Shown here: positions 8,553 to 16,800 of the stretch, in pieces | Numbering within the stretch: the stretch's first letter is position 1 | Layout: each line of letters opens with the position of its first letter | From: JTS-RE9 sp964649195 | GTDB taxonomy: Bacteria > Planctomycetota > Phycisphaerae > Phycisphaerales > Phycisphaeraceae | Length of the DNA: 41,677 nt | Direction of reading: 5' to 3' | Assembly (NCBI GenBank): GCA_964649195.1 | Contig: CAZYPK010000030.1 | Span: 1-41,677 of the forward strand | The notes under the pieces: generated by a model | What the model saw: only the letters and a program-made list of their open reading frames with translations | The model's database searches: none | What the model was told of the DNA's origin: nothing | Made by a program: the position numbers and the translations under genes

Positions 8553-8609
8553 GGGGTTCTTTCTTTTCAGAGGATGACTTGGCGACCATTTCCGGGGGGG
8601 GGCGGCTAT

Positions 8610-8803
8610 CAGCCCGTTGAAAAAAGAGGTCAGAGGTCAGAGGTCAGCGTGAAACAAACCACTGGGATTCCTGAATAAGCTCACATCCAAGCCGCTTGCG
8701 GCTTCGCAATCCCCGGTTCGCGACACCTCGGCGGTTATTCAGAAGTCCCCACTGGGAAACTGAATGCTTTATCTGACCTCTGACTTCTGACTTCTTCAAC
8801 GGG
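8610..8803. repeat. Inverted tandem-heptamer element (unit AGAGGTC) with nested family B copy
   Basis: Left arm 8613-8647 is CCCGTTGAA followed by three AGAGGTC units; right arm 8773-8803 is its reverse complement with AGAAGTC variants. GGCGGCTAT occurs directly outside both ends (8601-8609 and 8802-8810), as expected for an 8-9-bp target duplication. A family B element is nested in the middle. No coding region is credible in 8553-9057; apart from this element the rest (8811-9057) shows nothing recognisable. Confidence 0.8.
8659..8757 (+). repeat. Family B dispersed element, copy 1
   Basis: The ~80-bp core has inverted ends TTCCTGAATAA and TTATTCAGAAG, an internal palindrome AAGCCGCTTGCGGCTT, and flanking direct repeats CCACTGGGA at 8659-8667 and 8749-8757. 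The second full copy (37160) has CCATTGG on both sides instead, so the flanks are copy-specific target duplications. Confidence 0.85.
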
Positions 8804-9057
8804 CGGCTATTTTGATGATGCCGCCGCGCGGTGTCAAAAGAGGATTGTGAATCGGGTTTCAGAGGGACGCATTCCTCGCTCTGCCCGAAAACGCGATTCG
8901 ACATCGTGCCTGCTTCATACTGGGAGCGGCCCAGGAACAAACCCATCACGCAGCCCGGCCTGATGGCGAAAAGGAAACCGTAGATGTCGCCGATCCGCCC
9001 CTGGCGATGTATGAAAACATTGACACAAACGTCGTCCGCCTGCCTGCAAGGAGCGCC

Positions 9058-9300
9058 ATGATGAACAGAAGACTCAATCGTAATATCGCCATAATCATAT
9101 TGGCCTCTACGCTGCTGATATGCATGTTATCCTCCATGTTTTATGGAGGAGCATGGATCGAAGAAGTGCTTTTGTGTGGCGGAGCGGCCTCTCTTGCAGC
9201 AGGAATCATGTCGTTGCCGCCATTGTACGCGGCTATCATTTTAGTGTTGCTGGTCGTCGTTACGTTGGCCCATATCGTAATCGGCATCCTTTGGACGTAA
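9058..9300 (+). CDS. Small membrane protein of unknown function
   Basis: This 80-residue protein starts MMNRRLNRN and has two or three hydrophobic segments: ~10-27 (IAIIILASTLLICMLSSM), ~35-52 (VLLCGGAASLAAGIMSL) and ~55-78 (AAIILVLLVVVTLAHIVIGIL). AAGGAG lies five bases before this ATG (9048-9053), so I prefer it to the ATG at 9007, which has no such site. It sits alone between two repeat clusters, facing the RHS locus tail to tail. I know no family for it. The hydrophobic layout and a strong ribosome site support expression. Confidence 0.5.
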   Translation: MMNRRLNRNIAIIILASTLLICMLSSMFYGGAWIEEVLLCGGAASLAAGIMSLPPLYAAIILVLLVVVTLAHIVIGILWT

Positions 9301-9326
9301 GCGATGAAATTGTAAAGGACGCGGGC

Positions 9327-9550
9327 AGCAAGCAAGTAGCAAGTAGGGTGGGCGGAGAAAACGGGACAGGTCCAATACTTGCCCCCTAATTGGACCTGTC
9401 CCGTTTTCTTCGCCCGTTTTCTTCGCCGTTTTCTCCGCCACCATCCGGAAGCCGGCGGAGCCGCGGCATCCGAAGTCTGTTCACTGCGGGTGGTGGGTTT
9501 CGCGGACTCAACCCACCCTACTTGCTTGCTACTTGCTACTTGCTATTGGC
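9327..9550. repeat. Inverted tandem-heptamer element (unit AGCAAGT) enclosing a REP-like palindrome
   Basis: Left arm ~9327-9352 (AGCAAGCAAGTAGCAAGTA then GGGTGGG) is matched by a reverse-complement arm at ~9511-9550. Inside, GGGACAGGTCCAAT and ATTGGACCTGTCCC (about 9362-9403), flanked by GAAAAC/GTTTTC, form a near-perfect stem like REP units mobilised by Y1 (RAYT) transposases. No RAYT gene is in the window. The right arm supplies the stop codon of the gene at 9543-10235. The stretch 9301-9542 holds no other gene. Confidence 0.8.
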
Positions 9551-10235
9551 CGATATGTATTAAGTAAGCGTCTTCGATTGAATGTTGCTGAAACAGGTGG
9601 TCTGAGCCGTGATCAACGCCGCCATATCGCGTTGATTGAGATGGAGAATCGTGCCAAATGACGGAGCCGCTGTTCCACAACACATGTCCTTGCCAACCGC
9701 TCGAACTCCATGCGCTTTGTTCAGCTTTGCTGTCGCTCGTCGTCCAATACCTGTCTGCCATCAGCGCGGCACGGGAATTCCAGGTCGAGCGCCACTCAGT
9801 CCTTCGTCCAATCACCGGCGAATCGCTGTTCCCATCAAATCCCACATCGATCTGTAGCATTGCATATGAATATGCGATCGAGAGTGCGGAAGTCGGCGCG
9901 CCGGTGCCGCGCAGAACCATTTCACTGTCATTGGGATTTAGCAATGTATCATATTCCAAATAGTTGTTGTTTATCAGATAATACATACGGTCGTCAACAC
10001 GGGGAAATTCCAGGCGTCGCCCGTCATGGCTTAATCCGATGTAATAGGATCCGTTAAGGCCACCCGACAGTTCAAGGCTCAAAAAGAATCGCGATAGGTT
10101 GTACTGATTTGAGTCTTGTCGTGAACGGTGCCTCCAATTCGATATCATTGGAATCACAAGAGATCCTCCACAAATGACCCATATGACGACAATAATGACG
10201 TATTTTTGGTATGTCATGTTGTAATTTTCGTCCAA
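9543..10235 (-). CDS. Membrane-anchored protein next to RHS gene (pseudopilin/DUF1559-like tail)
   Basis: This ~225-230-residue protein has one N-terminal membrane segment (YVIIVVIWVICGGSLVIPMIS) after a short polar start, then a probable periplasmic domain. The end (ALMADRYW..., GWQGHVLWNSGSVIWHD) resembles the 'NVLFADGHVEW' ending of planctomycete prepilin-like DUF1559 proteins; a full-length match is not claimed. It starts at TTG (10235) or ATG (10217), one or about twenty bases after the RHS stop, so the two are almost certainly co-transcribed. That position is typical for an immunity protein, and a membrane anchor would suit neutralising an envelope toxin; this is inference. The reading frame ends inside a heptamer array, so the original C-terminus may have been replaced. 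GC content is low. Confidence 0.6.
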   Translation of the reverse strand: MDENYNMTYQKYVIIVVIWVICGGSLVIPMISNWRHRSRQDSNQYNLSRFFLSLELSGGLNGSYYIGLSHDGRRLEFPRVDDRMYYLINNNYLEYDTLLNPNDSEMVLRGTGAPTSALSIAYSYAMLQIDVGFDGNSDSPVIGRRTEWRSTWNSRAALMADRYWTTSDSKAEQSAWSSSGWQGHVLWNSGSVIWHDSPSQSTRYGGVDHGSDHLFQQHSIEDAYLIHIGQ

Positions 10236-10236
10236 A

Positions 10237-11925
10237 CTAACTCCATCCGGGGAGGTCGCGGCGATTTGCGCAATAGCATTCCTCGCGTCGTATTTTTATT
10301 CGCACTTCGTCAAAGTCGTCGTTTGCATCCTTGGATGGAGTTAATACTTTAGGAGGATATAATCGATGCAAGATGGCGGGGTGGCTGGCAAGTGGATCAG
10401 ATGGGCCGCTCGGTTGACCAGACGCATTTTTCCAATGACTATCGAGCTCCTTGCCGGTTGAACAAGATGTGGGCGATGCGACTATATGGAAGCTTCGGGG
10501 ATCATCGCATCCCATATCTTTTACAAAGCGACCTTTTTTGTAGATGGAATAGCACCAAAGCCAGAATCGAAACTTAATTCCGCATGGCCTGCAATTGTCT
10601 GAGCAGTTTTTTAACTTGAATATATCCTTGTTCGACAACTTGGCAATAACATCCTTATGCCCCGGGTATGTGAAGTCCCGAAACGCCAAGCCTGCGCAGT
10701 TGTAAGTGTCATGTGCAACATCGCTAGAGGGTGGAATCGGCGGATTCGCATCAGCGTCCAAGGGAGCCAGGCGAGCCAGTCGCTGTGGAGTGGGGCGCGC
10801 CTGAATGTGGACGCCATCGCCGTCTCCATAATCCAAATATGCCGCGCCATGAGGGATATATCCCAGAGCATCCAATAAGACAAGAGGATTGCCATCGGCA
10901 TATTTATAGGAAGATAATACAGGATCGATGTAATCCTTCTGCCCAAACCGCCCCAGTTCCGGCACATAAAACCGCGCCTTGTAGTGATAGATTCGGCTTT
11001 CCGCATCGTATCGTTGTCCGGTGAAGATGAAGTCGCAGATGGGGAAGTCAACCTGGGTGTCGCCGTCGGTGAAGGTGATGGGGGCGGGCGGGGAGCCTGC
11101 GTTGCGGAAGATGAGGGTGTTGCCGTAGGCGTCGGTGTCGTAGGCTTCGCGGATGACGCCGGTGCTGTCCGCAAGACCGGTTGTCCGGTACAGCAAGTCC
11201 TGGAGCGGGTACAGATCGATATCCGAACCGGAGTTGGTCGGGGCCGCAATGTGCCTTTGCTGGATGAGTTCGTCGAGGTAGATGCCCCAGACGTACTGTT
11301 TCGTCGGCGTGTCCTCGGAGCCGCCCCCGTTGCCGCCGCCGTTTCCGTCCCCGCCGCCGCTGGCGCAGGAGGTGCGTTCCTCGACGCAGCGCGATCCGGA
11401 GTAGATATAGTCGGTGACGCCATCGGGGACGTTGCCGGACTCGCCGCCGTTGCTGACCACTTTGCGGATGCGGCGGTTCAGGGCGTCGTAAGTGTATGTG
11501 GCGATGAGAGTGGGGCCCCCGGAACCTCCAGAACCCCCGGGGGTGCCGTTGGGGTCTTTGTAAACATTGACGAGGCGGTTGAAAGCGTCGTATTCGTATT
11601 TGCGGATGCCATCGTTGAGGAGGTTGCCGTTCTTGTCGTAGGTGAAGCCGATTTGAGTCGAATCGACTTTCGTTCGTGTGATTTGATTCAGTTTGTTGTG
11701 TTGCCGCTGTTCCGTGGTGAGAACACCACCAACAGGGTCATATTGAGTCTTCTTCCAGTTGCCCAAGCCGTCGAGGTCATAGGTTTGTTGCGTCCTGGCG
11801 TTGGGCAACGTGATGGGGGTGACGATGCTGCCGCCGCCCGGGGCGAGGATGCCGCGCTGGTACTGGCGCAGGCGGTCGAGGGAGTCGTAGCCGGTTGGCG
11901 GGTGGCCGGAGGAGGGATTCGGCAT
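10237..11925 (-). CDS. RHS-repeat core protein with variable Cys/His C-terminal domain (candidate polymorphic toxin)
   Basis: Residues ~12-330 carry YD repeats (GYDSLDRLRQYQRG, FTYDKNGNLL, YEYDAFNRLVNVYKD, TYTYDALNRRIRKV). Residues ~310-356 are the RHS-associated core hallmark (YHYKARFYVPELGRF...DYIDP...YKYADGNPLVLLDALG). The ~200-residue tail is unique: D-x-YNCAGLAF (C410) and SFHIVA (H480) have the order and spacing of a papain/NlpC-like Cys-His pair, with seven further Cys. It is short for an RHS protein (usually >1000 aa). AGGGAG lies six bases before the ATG, but RHS-like residues (VYDGAGPDG) continue upstream in another frame, so it may be a frameshifted or truncated remnant of a larger gene. 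A 9-bp-type GC tract encodes GTPGGSGGSGG near 127. The downstream gene is a candidate immunity partner. Confidence 0.8.
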   Translation of the reverse strand: MPNPSSGHPPTGYDSLDRLRQYQRGILAPGGGSIVTPITLPNARTQQTYDLDGLGNWKKTQYDPVGGVLTTEQRQHNKLNQITRTKVDSTQIGFTYDKNGNLLNDGIRKYEYDAFNRLVNVYKDPNGTPGGSGGSGGPTLIATYTYDALNRRIRKVVSNGGESGNVPDGVTDYIYSGSRCVEERTSCASGGGDGNGGGNGGGSEDTPTKQYVWGIYLDELIQQRHIAAPTNSGSDIDLYPLQDLLYRTTGLADSTGVIREAYDTDAYGNTLIFRNAGSPPAPITFTDGDTQVDFPICDFIFTGQRYDAESRIYHYKARFYVPELGRFGQKDYIDPVLSSYKYADGNPLVLLDALGYIPHGAAYLDYGDGDGVHIQARPTPQRLARLAPLDADANPPIPPSSDVAHDTYNCAGLAFRDFTYPGHKDVIAKLSNKDIFKLKNCSDNCRPCGIKFRFWLWCYSIYKKGRFVKDMGCDDPRSFHIVASPTSCSTGKELDSHWKNASGQPSGPSDPLASHPAILHRLYPPKVLTPSKDANDDFDEVRIKIRREECYCANRRDLPGWS

Positions 11926-12120
11926 GAAATGCTCCCTGTTGATGTATCGCGGAACCGATCACAGCGGAGGAACGTCGATCACCGTCCTCGATTGTACCAT
12001 CGGGTCCTGCTCCGTCATAAACTTTCTAGGCGCGGTGTTTTTTCCTCATTTCCTTCCTGTCTTCCTTATCAAAATGCCCCTCCGAAATCGTCGGTCCTTC
12101 GCACCTTTTCATACACATTC

Positions 12121-13332
12121 TCAAATCGATCGAATCACCGCCAGGCTTGCGGTGTGACCGTGAAGGAAGTTTTCCCTGCCCACGGGGCCGATCTCGCCTG
12201 CCGCGAAGAATCCCGCCAGCGGGATGTCGCCCAGGGCTTCGTGGACCAGTGATGCATCCGTGTCGGGCCGGCTGAAAAGATGTCTGCCTCGGCCGCTGCA
12301 ACTGAACAGCAACGCCCCGCTGGTCCGCCCTTCCTCGGCGCCGGCCTGGTGCAGCTTCTGGGCCTGCAACAGAAGCTCGAAATCCTCGCGCGCGGTTTTT
12401 TGATCCCGGACATGGAATTGAATGGTCTGCCCGATGCGCACCTGCGGATCGCCGATGGCGAGGTAGCCGGCGTGCGGGTCGATGCCGATCACCTGGCGAA
12501 TGAGAAAGTCGCCGCGCCCGAAGCGATGCTTGTATTCGTTGATGACCCGCCCCACCAGCCAGCCGTTGGTCTGAAGCAGTTCCTGGTCGGCGGCGGGCAG
12601 TTTTTCAAGCAGGTTCCGGGCCACCTCGATGGCGGGCCTGCCGCCCAGCTCGAAGATCACATTCCGCCTGGCCTTGGTGATGATCATCGGCCTGCCGATG
12701 GCGCGGCAGCCCTGGCTGACCGTGCAATCCACCTTCGCCCTGCCGCCCACCGCCAACCCGATGATTCCCTGGTGATGGACCGCGCGATTCATCAGCAGAC
12801 GATTCCGGTTCGGCTGCCGGGCCGCGCTCGCCAGCCCGCCGATCAGCGGCACGCCGGGCAAGGCCGCGGTGAGCGCGGGCAGCACGCCGGTCATCGGCGT
12901 CGAGAACGGATCGGCAAACAGAATCACCCCGTTGGGCAAGGCGCCGCCGTTGGCATCCATGAACAGCCGCCCAAGTGATGCAGGCGTTTCATTCCAGACC
13001 TTGTCCAACTCGGCGCTGGTGAATGGAAACAGATGCGCCCCGGGCAGATTGCCCACCAGCAGCGACAGGGCCGGTGAATCCTCCACCTCCCGTCTCATGC
13101 CGATCACCCCTGCCGCGGCCAGGCCGATGGTGATGCGCGGCCGCAAGGTCAGCGAAAGATATTCCTCGATCTCCTCCAGCATCGACAGGTGATGCGGCGA
13201 TACGAACAACACCGCCAGATCCACCGGCCCGGTCACCTGCGGCAACACCTGCTCCACCGCCTCCTCCGCCGCCCGGGCGCCATCGGCCAGCACGCTGATC
13301 GCGGAAGCAAACTGAAAAGGCGGATGTTTCAT
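12121..13332 (-). CDS. FIST N/C domain signal-sensing protein
   Basis: The FIST domain binds small ligands (probably amino acids) in bacterial signalling proteins. This 403-residue protein has both halves: N-terminal LAVLFVSPHH...EIEEYLSLTL...GLAAAGVIG (~40-85), PGAHLFPF (~105) and GVPLIGGLASA (~165); C-terminal HRFGRGDFLIRQVIGID (~270-285), GALLFSCSGRGRHLF (~345-360) and PLAGFFAAGEIGPVG...FLHGHTASL to the end, where G-E-I-G-P-V is diagnostic. No kinase, GGDEF or membrane segment is fused, so it would act as a free cytoplasmic partner. It is monocistronic. A weak GGATGA site precedes the ATG. Confidence 0.88.
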   Translation of the reverse strand: MKHPPFQFASAISVLADGARAAEEAVEQVLPQVTGPVDLAVLFVSPHHLSMLEEIEEYLSLTLRPRITIGLAAAGVIGMRREVEDSPALSLLVGNLPGAHLFPFTSAELDKVWNETPASLGRLFMDANGGALPNGVILFADPFSTPMTGVLPALTAALPGVPLIGGLASAARQPNRNRLLMNRAVHHQGIIGLAVGGRAKVDCTVSQGCRAIGRPMIITKARRNVIFELGGRPAIEVARNLLEKLPAADQELLQTNGWLVGRVINEYKHRFGRGDFLIRQVIGIDPHAGYLAIGDPQVRIGQTIQFHVRDQKTAREDFELLLQAQKLHQAGAEEGRTSGALLFSCSGRGRHLFSRPDTDASLVHEALGDIPLAGFFAAGEIGPVGRENFLHGHTASLAVIRSI

Positions 13333-13394
13333 TCTTCATCCATCACAACCCGAAACCGGCCAACCCCGTCGGCACCATCCCGCCTGATTCTCCC

Positions 13395-13434
13395 CTGAAA
13401 AACAGCACCGTGCGCACAAGGCGGCACGGTGCTG
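13395..13434 (-). terminator. Rho-independent terminator, minus strand
   Basis: Arms CAGCACCGTGC (13403-13413) and GCACGGTGCTG (13424-13434) form a perfect 11-bp stem; read on the minus strand the stem is followed by TTTTT. It would end transcription coming from the tRNA-Arg gene, 230 bp upstream on that strand, before the FIST gene. Confidence 0.7.
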
Positions 13435-13513
13435 GTGGGAAGAGGGCCTTGGAAACACCGGCGGCATCACCGCCGACATTCATGAGTTTACAGGAGTCCG
13501 CCAAAGGGTCAAG

Positions 13514-13568
13514 GAGAAATAAACACGAGAAATAAACACGAGAAATAAACACGAGAAACAAGCACGAC
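13514..13568 (+). repeat. Tandem repeat, 13-bp unit
   Basis: Between FIST and the tRNA, unit AAATAAACACGAG is repeated three times exactly, with a fourth diverged copy (AAACAAGCACGAC). It is AT-rich in a GC-rich setting. The surrounding 13333-13662 otherwise holds only the terminator. Confidence 0.8.
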
Positions 13569-13662
13569 ATTCCCCCTCCCCCGGCGACCGCGATCCCCAA
13601 ACCACGCAGGCCCCTCTGACGGGTCCGCCTGTGCCATCCCAATTCCTCGAAAGAGGCCCCAA

Positions 13663-13736
13663 TGCGCCCGGGCAGATTCGAACTGCCGACCTGCGGTTTA
13701 GGAAACCGCCGCTCTATCCGACTGAGCTACGGGCGC
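13663..13736 (-). tRNA. tRNA-Arg (anticodon CCU)
   Basis: This 74-nt cloverleaf has a perfect acceptor stem GCGCCCG/CGGGCGC with discriminator A, D-arm AGCTCAGTCGGATAGAGC, anticodon stem-loop GCGGT-TTCCTAA-ACCGC giving CCT, and T-arm GGCAG-TTCGAAT-CTGCC. CCA is not encoded. It reads AGG codons. A terminator lies downstream at 13395-13434. No integrated element is seen at its 3' end. Confidence 0.95.
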
Positions 13737-13875
13737 CTGTAAAAAGCGACGTGCATGACGCCATGTTGGGGCCGCATCTGTTGACCGACCCGGGCGGTAT
13801 CCTATCGCTGGGGCCTCTCATCGACAACTGTTTGAAATATGCCGTGTTTGAAATACGCCGGCAAGGCCTTCAATG

Positions 13876-16800
13876 TCAGAATATGCTCATCGTTCCGCGC
13901 TGCACGGCCAGCGTGTCTTCATGGACGGACACGTAATTCACCTTGCTCAACGTGATGAAGGTCAACACGCTCCAGTAGTCGCCTCTGCTGCTGTTGGTGA
14001 GGCTCAGCAGCCCTGTGTTCGCATTGAATCGCGTGTAGGTGAACGCACCGTTGCTGTTGGCCACGCCGGGGCCGCCGAAGATGTTGTAGAAGCCGTTGTT
14101 GTTGAACGATGCCAGGAAGTCGCCTTTCGAGGCGAAGGGGGATACGCCGCTTGATATTTTCGCATTGGCGGTCCGCCCGGCCAGTGACGATCTCGCCAGG
14201 GACGCGGCGGGCTTGAGCATCGTCATCGTGCCGGTTTGCATTCCGCCGGCCTGGTTGGTGGTTGAGAAACTCATCCGCGTGGGGTTGGTGAACATCCACG
14301 TGCTCTCCGCCTGTCCGCTTATCGCATCGTTGAAAGTCAGCAGTGCCGTGGTGGAGGTCAGCTTTTCATAAGTGTATTCGCCTTGGCTTGTCCGCACACC
14401 CTTACCGCCGATCACGATGTAGCGGTCGCCCGCATCGGAGGCGATCCATTGACCGGTCGATCCTTTCACCGCGAACGTCAACGTGCCCTGGGTGATCTTC
14501 GCATTGAACGCCAGCCCCGCGATCGATGCCGGCGCCAGCTCGAAATCGGCGATCGTCACCGTTGCCGTCCGTTCCTTCTCCTTGCCCAGCCGATAGGAGG
14601 CGTCCGCATTCAGCGTGACGATCACCGTCTCGGCCGGCTCGGTGATGATGTCATCGATCGGATTCACCACGATGATGACGCTCTTCGCCCCTGCGGGAAT
14701 GACGGCGGTTCCCGACAGCGCGGCATAGTCATCGCCCGCCGTCGCCGTGCCTGCAACGGAATAATTCACCGCCAGCGGCAGGGCCGTCGAGCCGCCCTTG
14801 CGGGTGATCGTGAACACCCCGCGTGCCGACAAAGCACCCCCATCCTTCTCCGTCGCCGCCTTGTCGGTCGCCTTGATCGTCACCACCGGCTCGTTGTCCG
14901 CGATGGTCACGGTTGCCGTCGTCTTCTTCGCGTCGCTGTTGTACGAGGAATCATTGGCCAGGGTGATGACAACCGTCTCCACATCCTCGGCCACCGCATC
15001 ATCGATCGGCGTGATGAACACATCAATAAACTTCTGCCCTGCGGGGATGGTTGCCGTGCCGCTGAGCGTGGCGTAATCAACGCCGTTCTGCGCGGTGCCG
15101 CCGATGGTGTAGTTCACGGTCAGCGGATTCGCCAGCGATTTCCCGGCCCGCGCGATGCGCACCTTGCCCGGCTTGCCGGCGGGCGTCGCCTCGGTCGCCT
15201 TCTTGCCGGTCGCGGTGATGCTCACCGTCGATTCGTTGTCGGCGATGGTCACGGTCGCCGCCCGCTGTGCCGTCGCACCCAGGCGGTAATCCGATGACGC
15301 CGCCAGCGTGAGAATCACCGTCTCCGGCCCCTCGGCAATCGCATCATCGACCGGATCAATATGAATCACCGCCGACTTTGCCCCGGTAGGAATCGTCACG
15401 AAGCCGGGCGGCAAAGCGTAATCGCTCCCGTCATTGGCGGCGGTGCCGGCGAAGCTGTAATGAACGGTGAGCGGTTCGTTCGTCGCCCCGTCGCGCGTGA
15501 CGGTGAACGTGCCGCGCCCGGCGGGAGTGCCGCCGCCGGTCTCGCTGGCGGTTTTGTCGGTGGCTTTGATCGTGACGAGTGGGGCATTGGCGCCGGCCTG
15601 CGGATTACTGGGCGGCGGATCGAAGAACGGCGGATCAACAGGCGGCAGCGGATCGACCGGATCAGGTGAAGCAAGTATCTCGATGGTGGATGAGGAATAA
15701 AGGTATCGCGTGCGAGCGCCCGGATCGACGATCTTGGCATAGACATGGTAAGTGCCCGGAGCGGCGCCTGCCGTCGAATACTCCGGCTGCACGCTATATA
15801 CAACGCCGTCGGTCGCTGGATAGACGCCATAACCCAACAGGATTTTATTGTCGTTGTACGGATTGGTGTCCTGGTCGAGGTAGAAACCTATGGCGGCTAT
15901 GGAATCGGCATCGGTAAAGAGCGCAATGGGATGAATCAGGTCGCCGGCGGTGTAGGTCAGGTCGCTGTCGTTGAGTTCCACCAAAATAAGGCTGGGCCAG
16001 GTCGCATTGGACATATCAAGCGGAACACGGAAGGCGTTGCTGAGGCCGAACAGCGGATGCAGACCGGCGGAAACCACGCCGTCGAATCGACTTCCTCCGC
16101 CGATGCGGCTGTAGTGGTAGCCGATGGCGTCGCGTGGGCCGGTGAGGGGAACAGCATGGGAATACCACGATGACTTGATTGCAATAGGACCAAAAATCAA
16201 TCCTGTATTGTCGCCATCATTGACGGCATCGATATCGATGGTGCCGTGGTAATAAGCATGAATCTGACTATGGTCGGGGACGACCAGCGTTAAATCTGCT
16301 TCAAAACTACCTGTGACGGAATAACCATAAGTGAACCAATCATCCTCTTGGTAATAGTTGTCTGCGAATACAACATTCGAAGCAAGCGCGGAAAATGGAT
16401 CAGGAGAAACAGGATGCGGATCGAGCGTAGTAACCTGATCCACCCAGATGCCTTGAACACCAAGCCGTCCCGCCAACTGTGACACCACCGATGCGCCGCG
16501 GCTGTGTCCGATGAGATGAATGGGAGATTCCGCCAAGGGATGAAAAATGCCTTGGGTTGGTATGGCATTGGTCAAATAGGGGGTTACGAGTTCAGCGATT
16601 TTTGCGGTGTTCGTATAGGACCCAACCAAACCGGAAGCATCCGCCCAATCGAGCATGATGACGGTTTCACCGTTTGAGTTCATGGATGGCGGCAATCCGG
16701 CAAGCAGGTTGAATGATTTCACTTGAGCCTTGCCACCTGGGCCCGAACGATCTATTCGCAGCGCGTAAACGGCCGTATCATCGCCCGCGCGTTCGACGAT

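Noticed and set aside
8644..8949. 101-codon minus-strand frame between KdgK and the small membrane protein
   Set aside because: It runs through the family B and heptamer repeats, has no ribosome site and no recognisable product.
10984..12252. 422-codon plus-strand frame opposite RHS
   Set aside because: Antisense shadow crossing the gap into the FIST gene; RHS core on the minus strand is unmistakable.
13663..13736. tRNA-Arg as attachment site of an integrated element
   Set aside because: No direct copy of the tRNA 3' end and no integrase gene were seen on either side.
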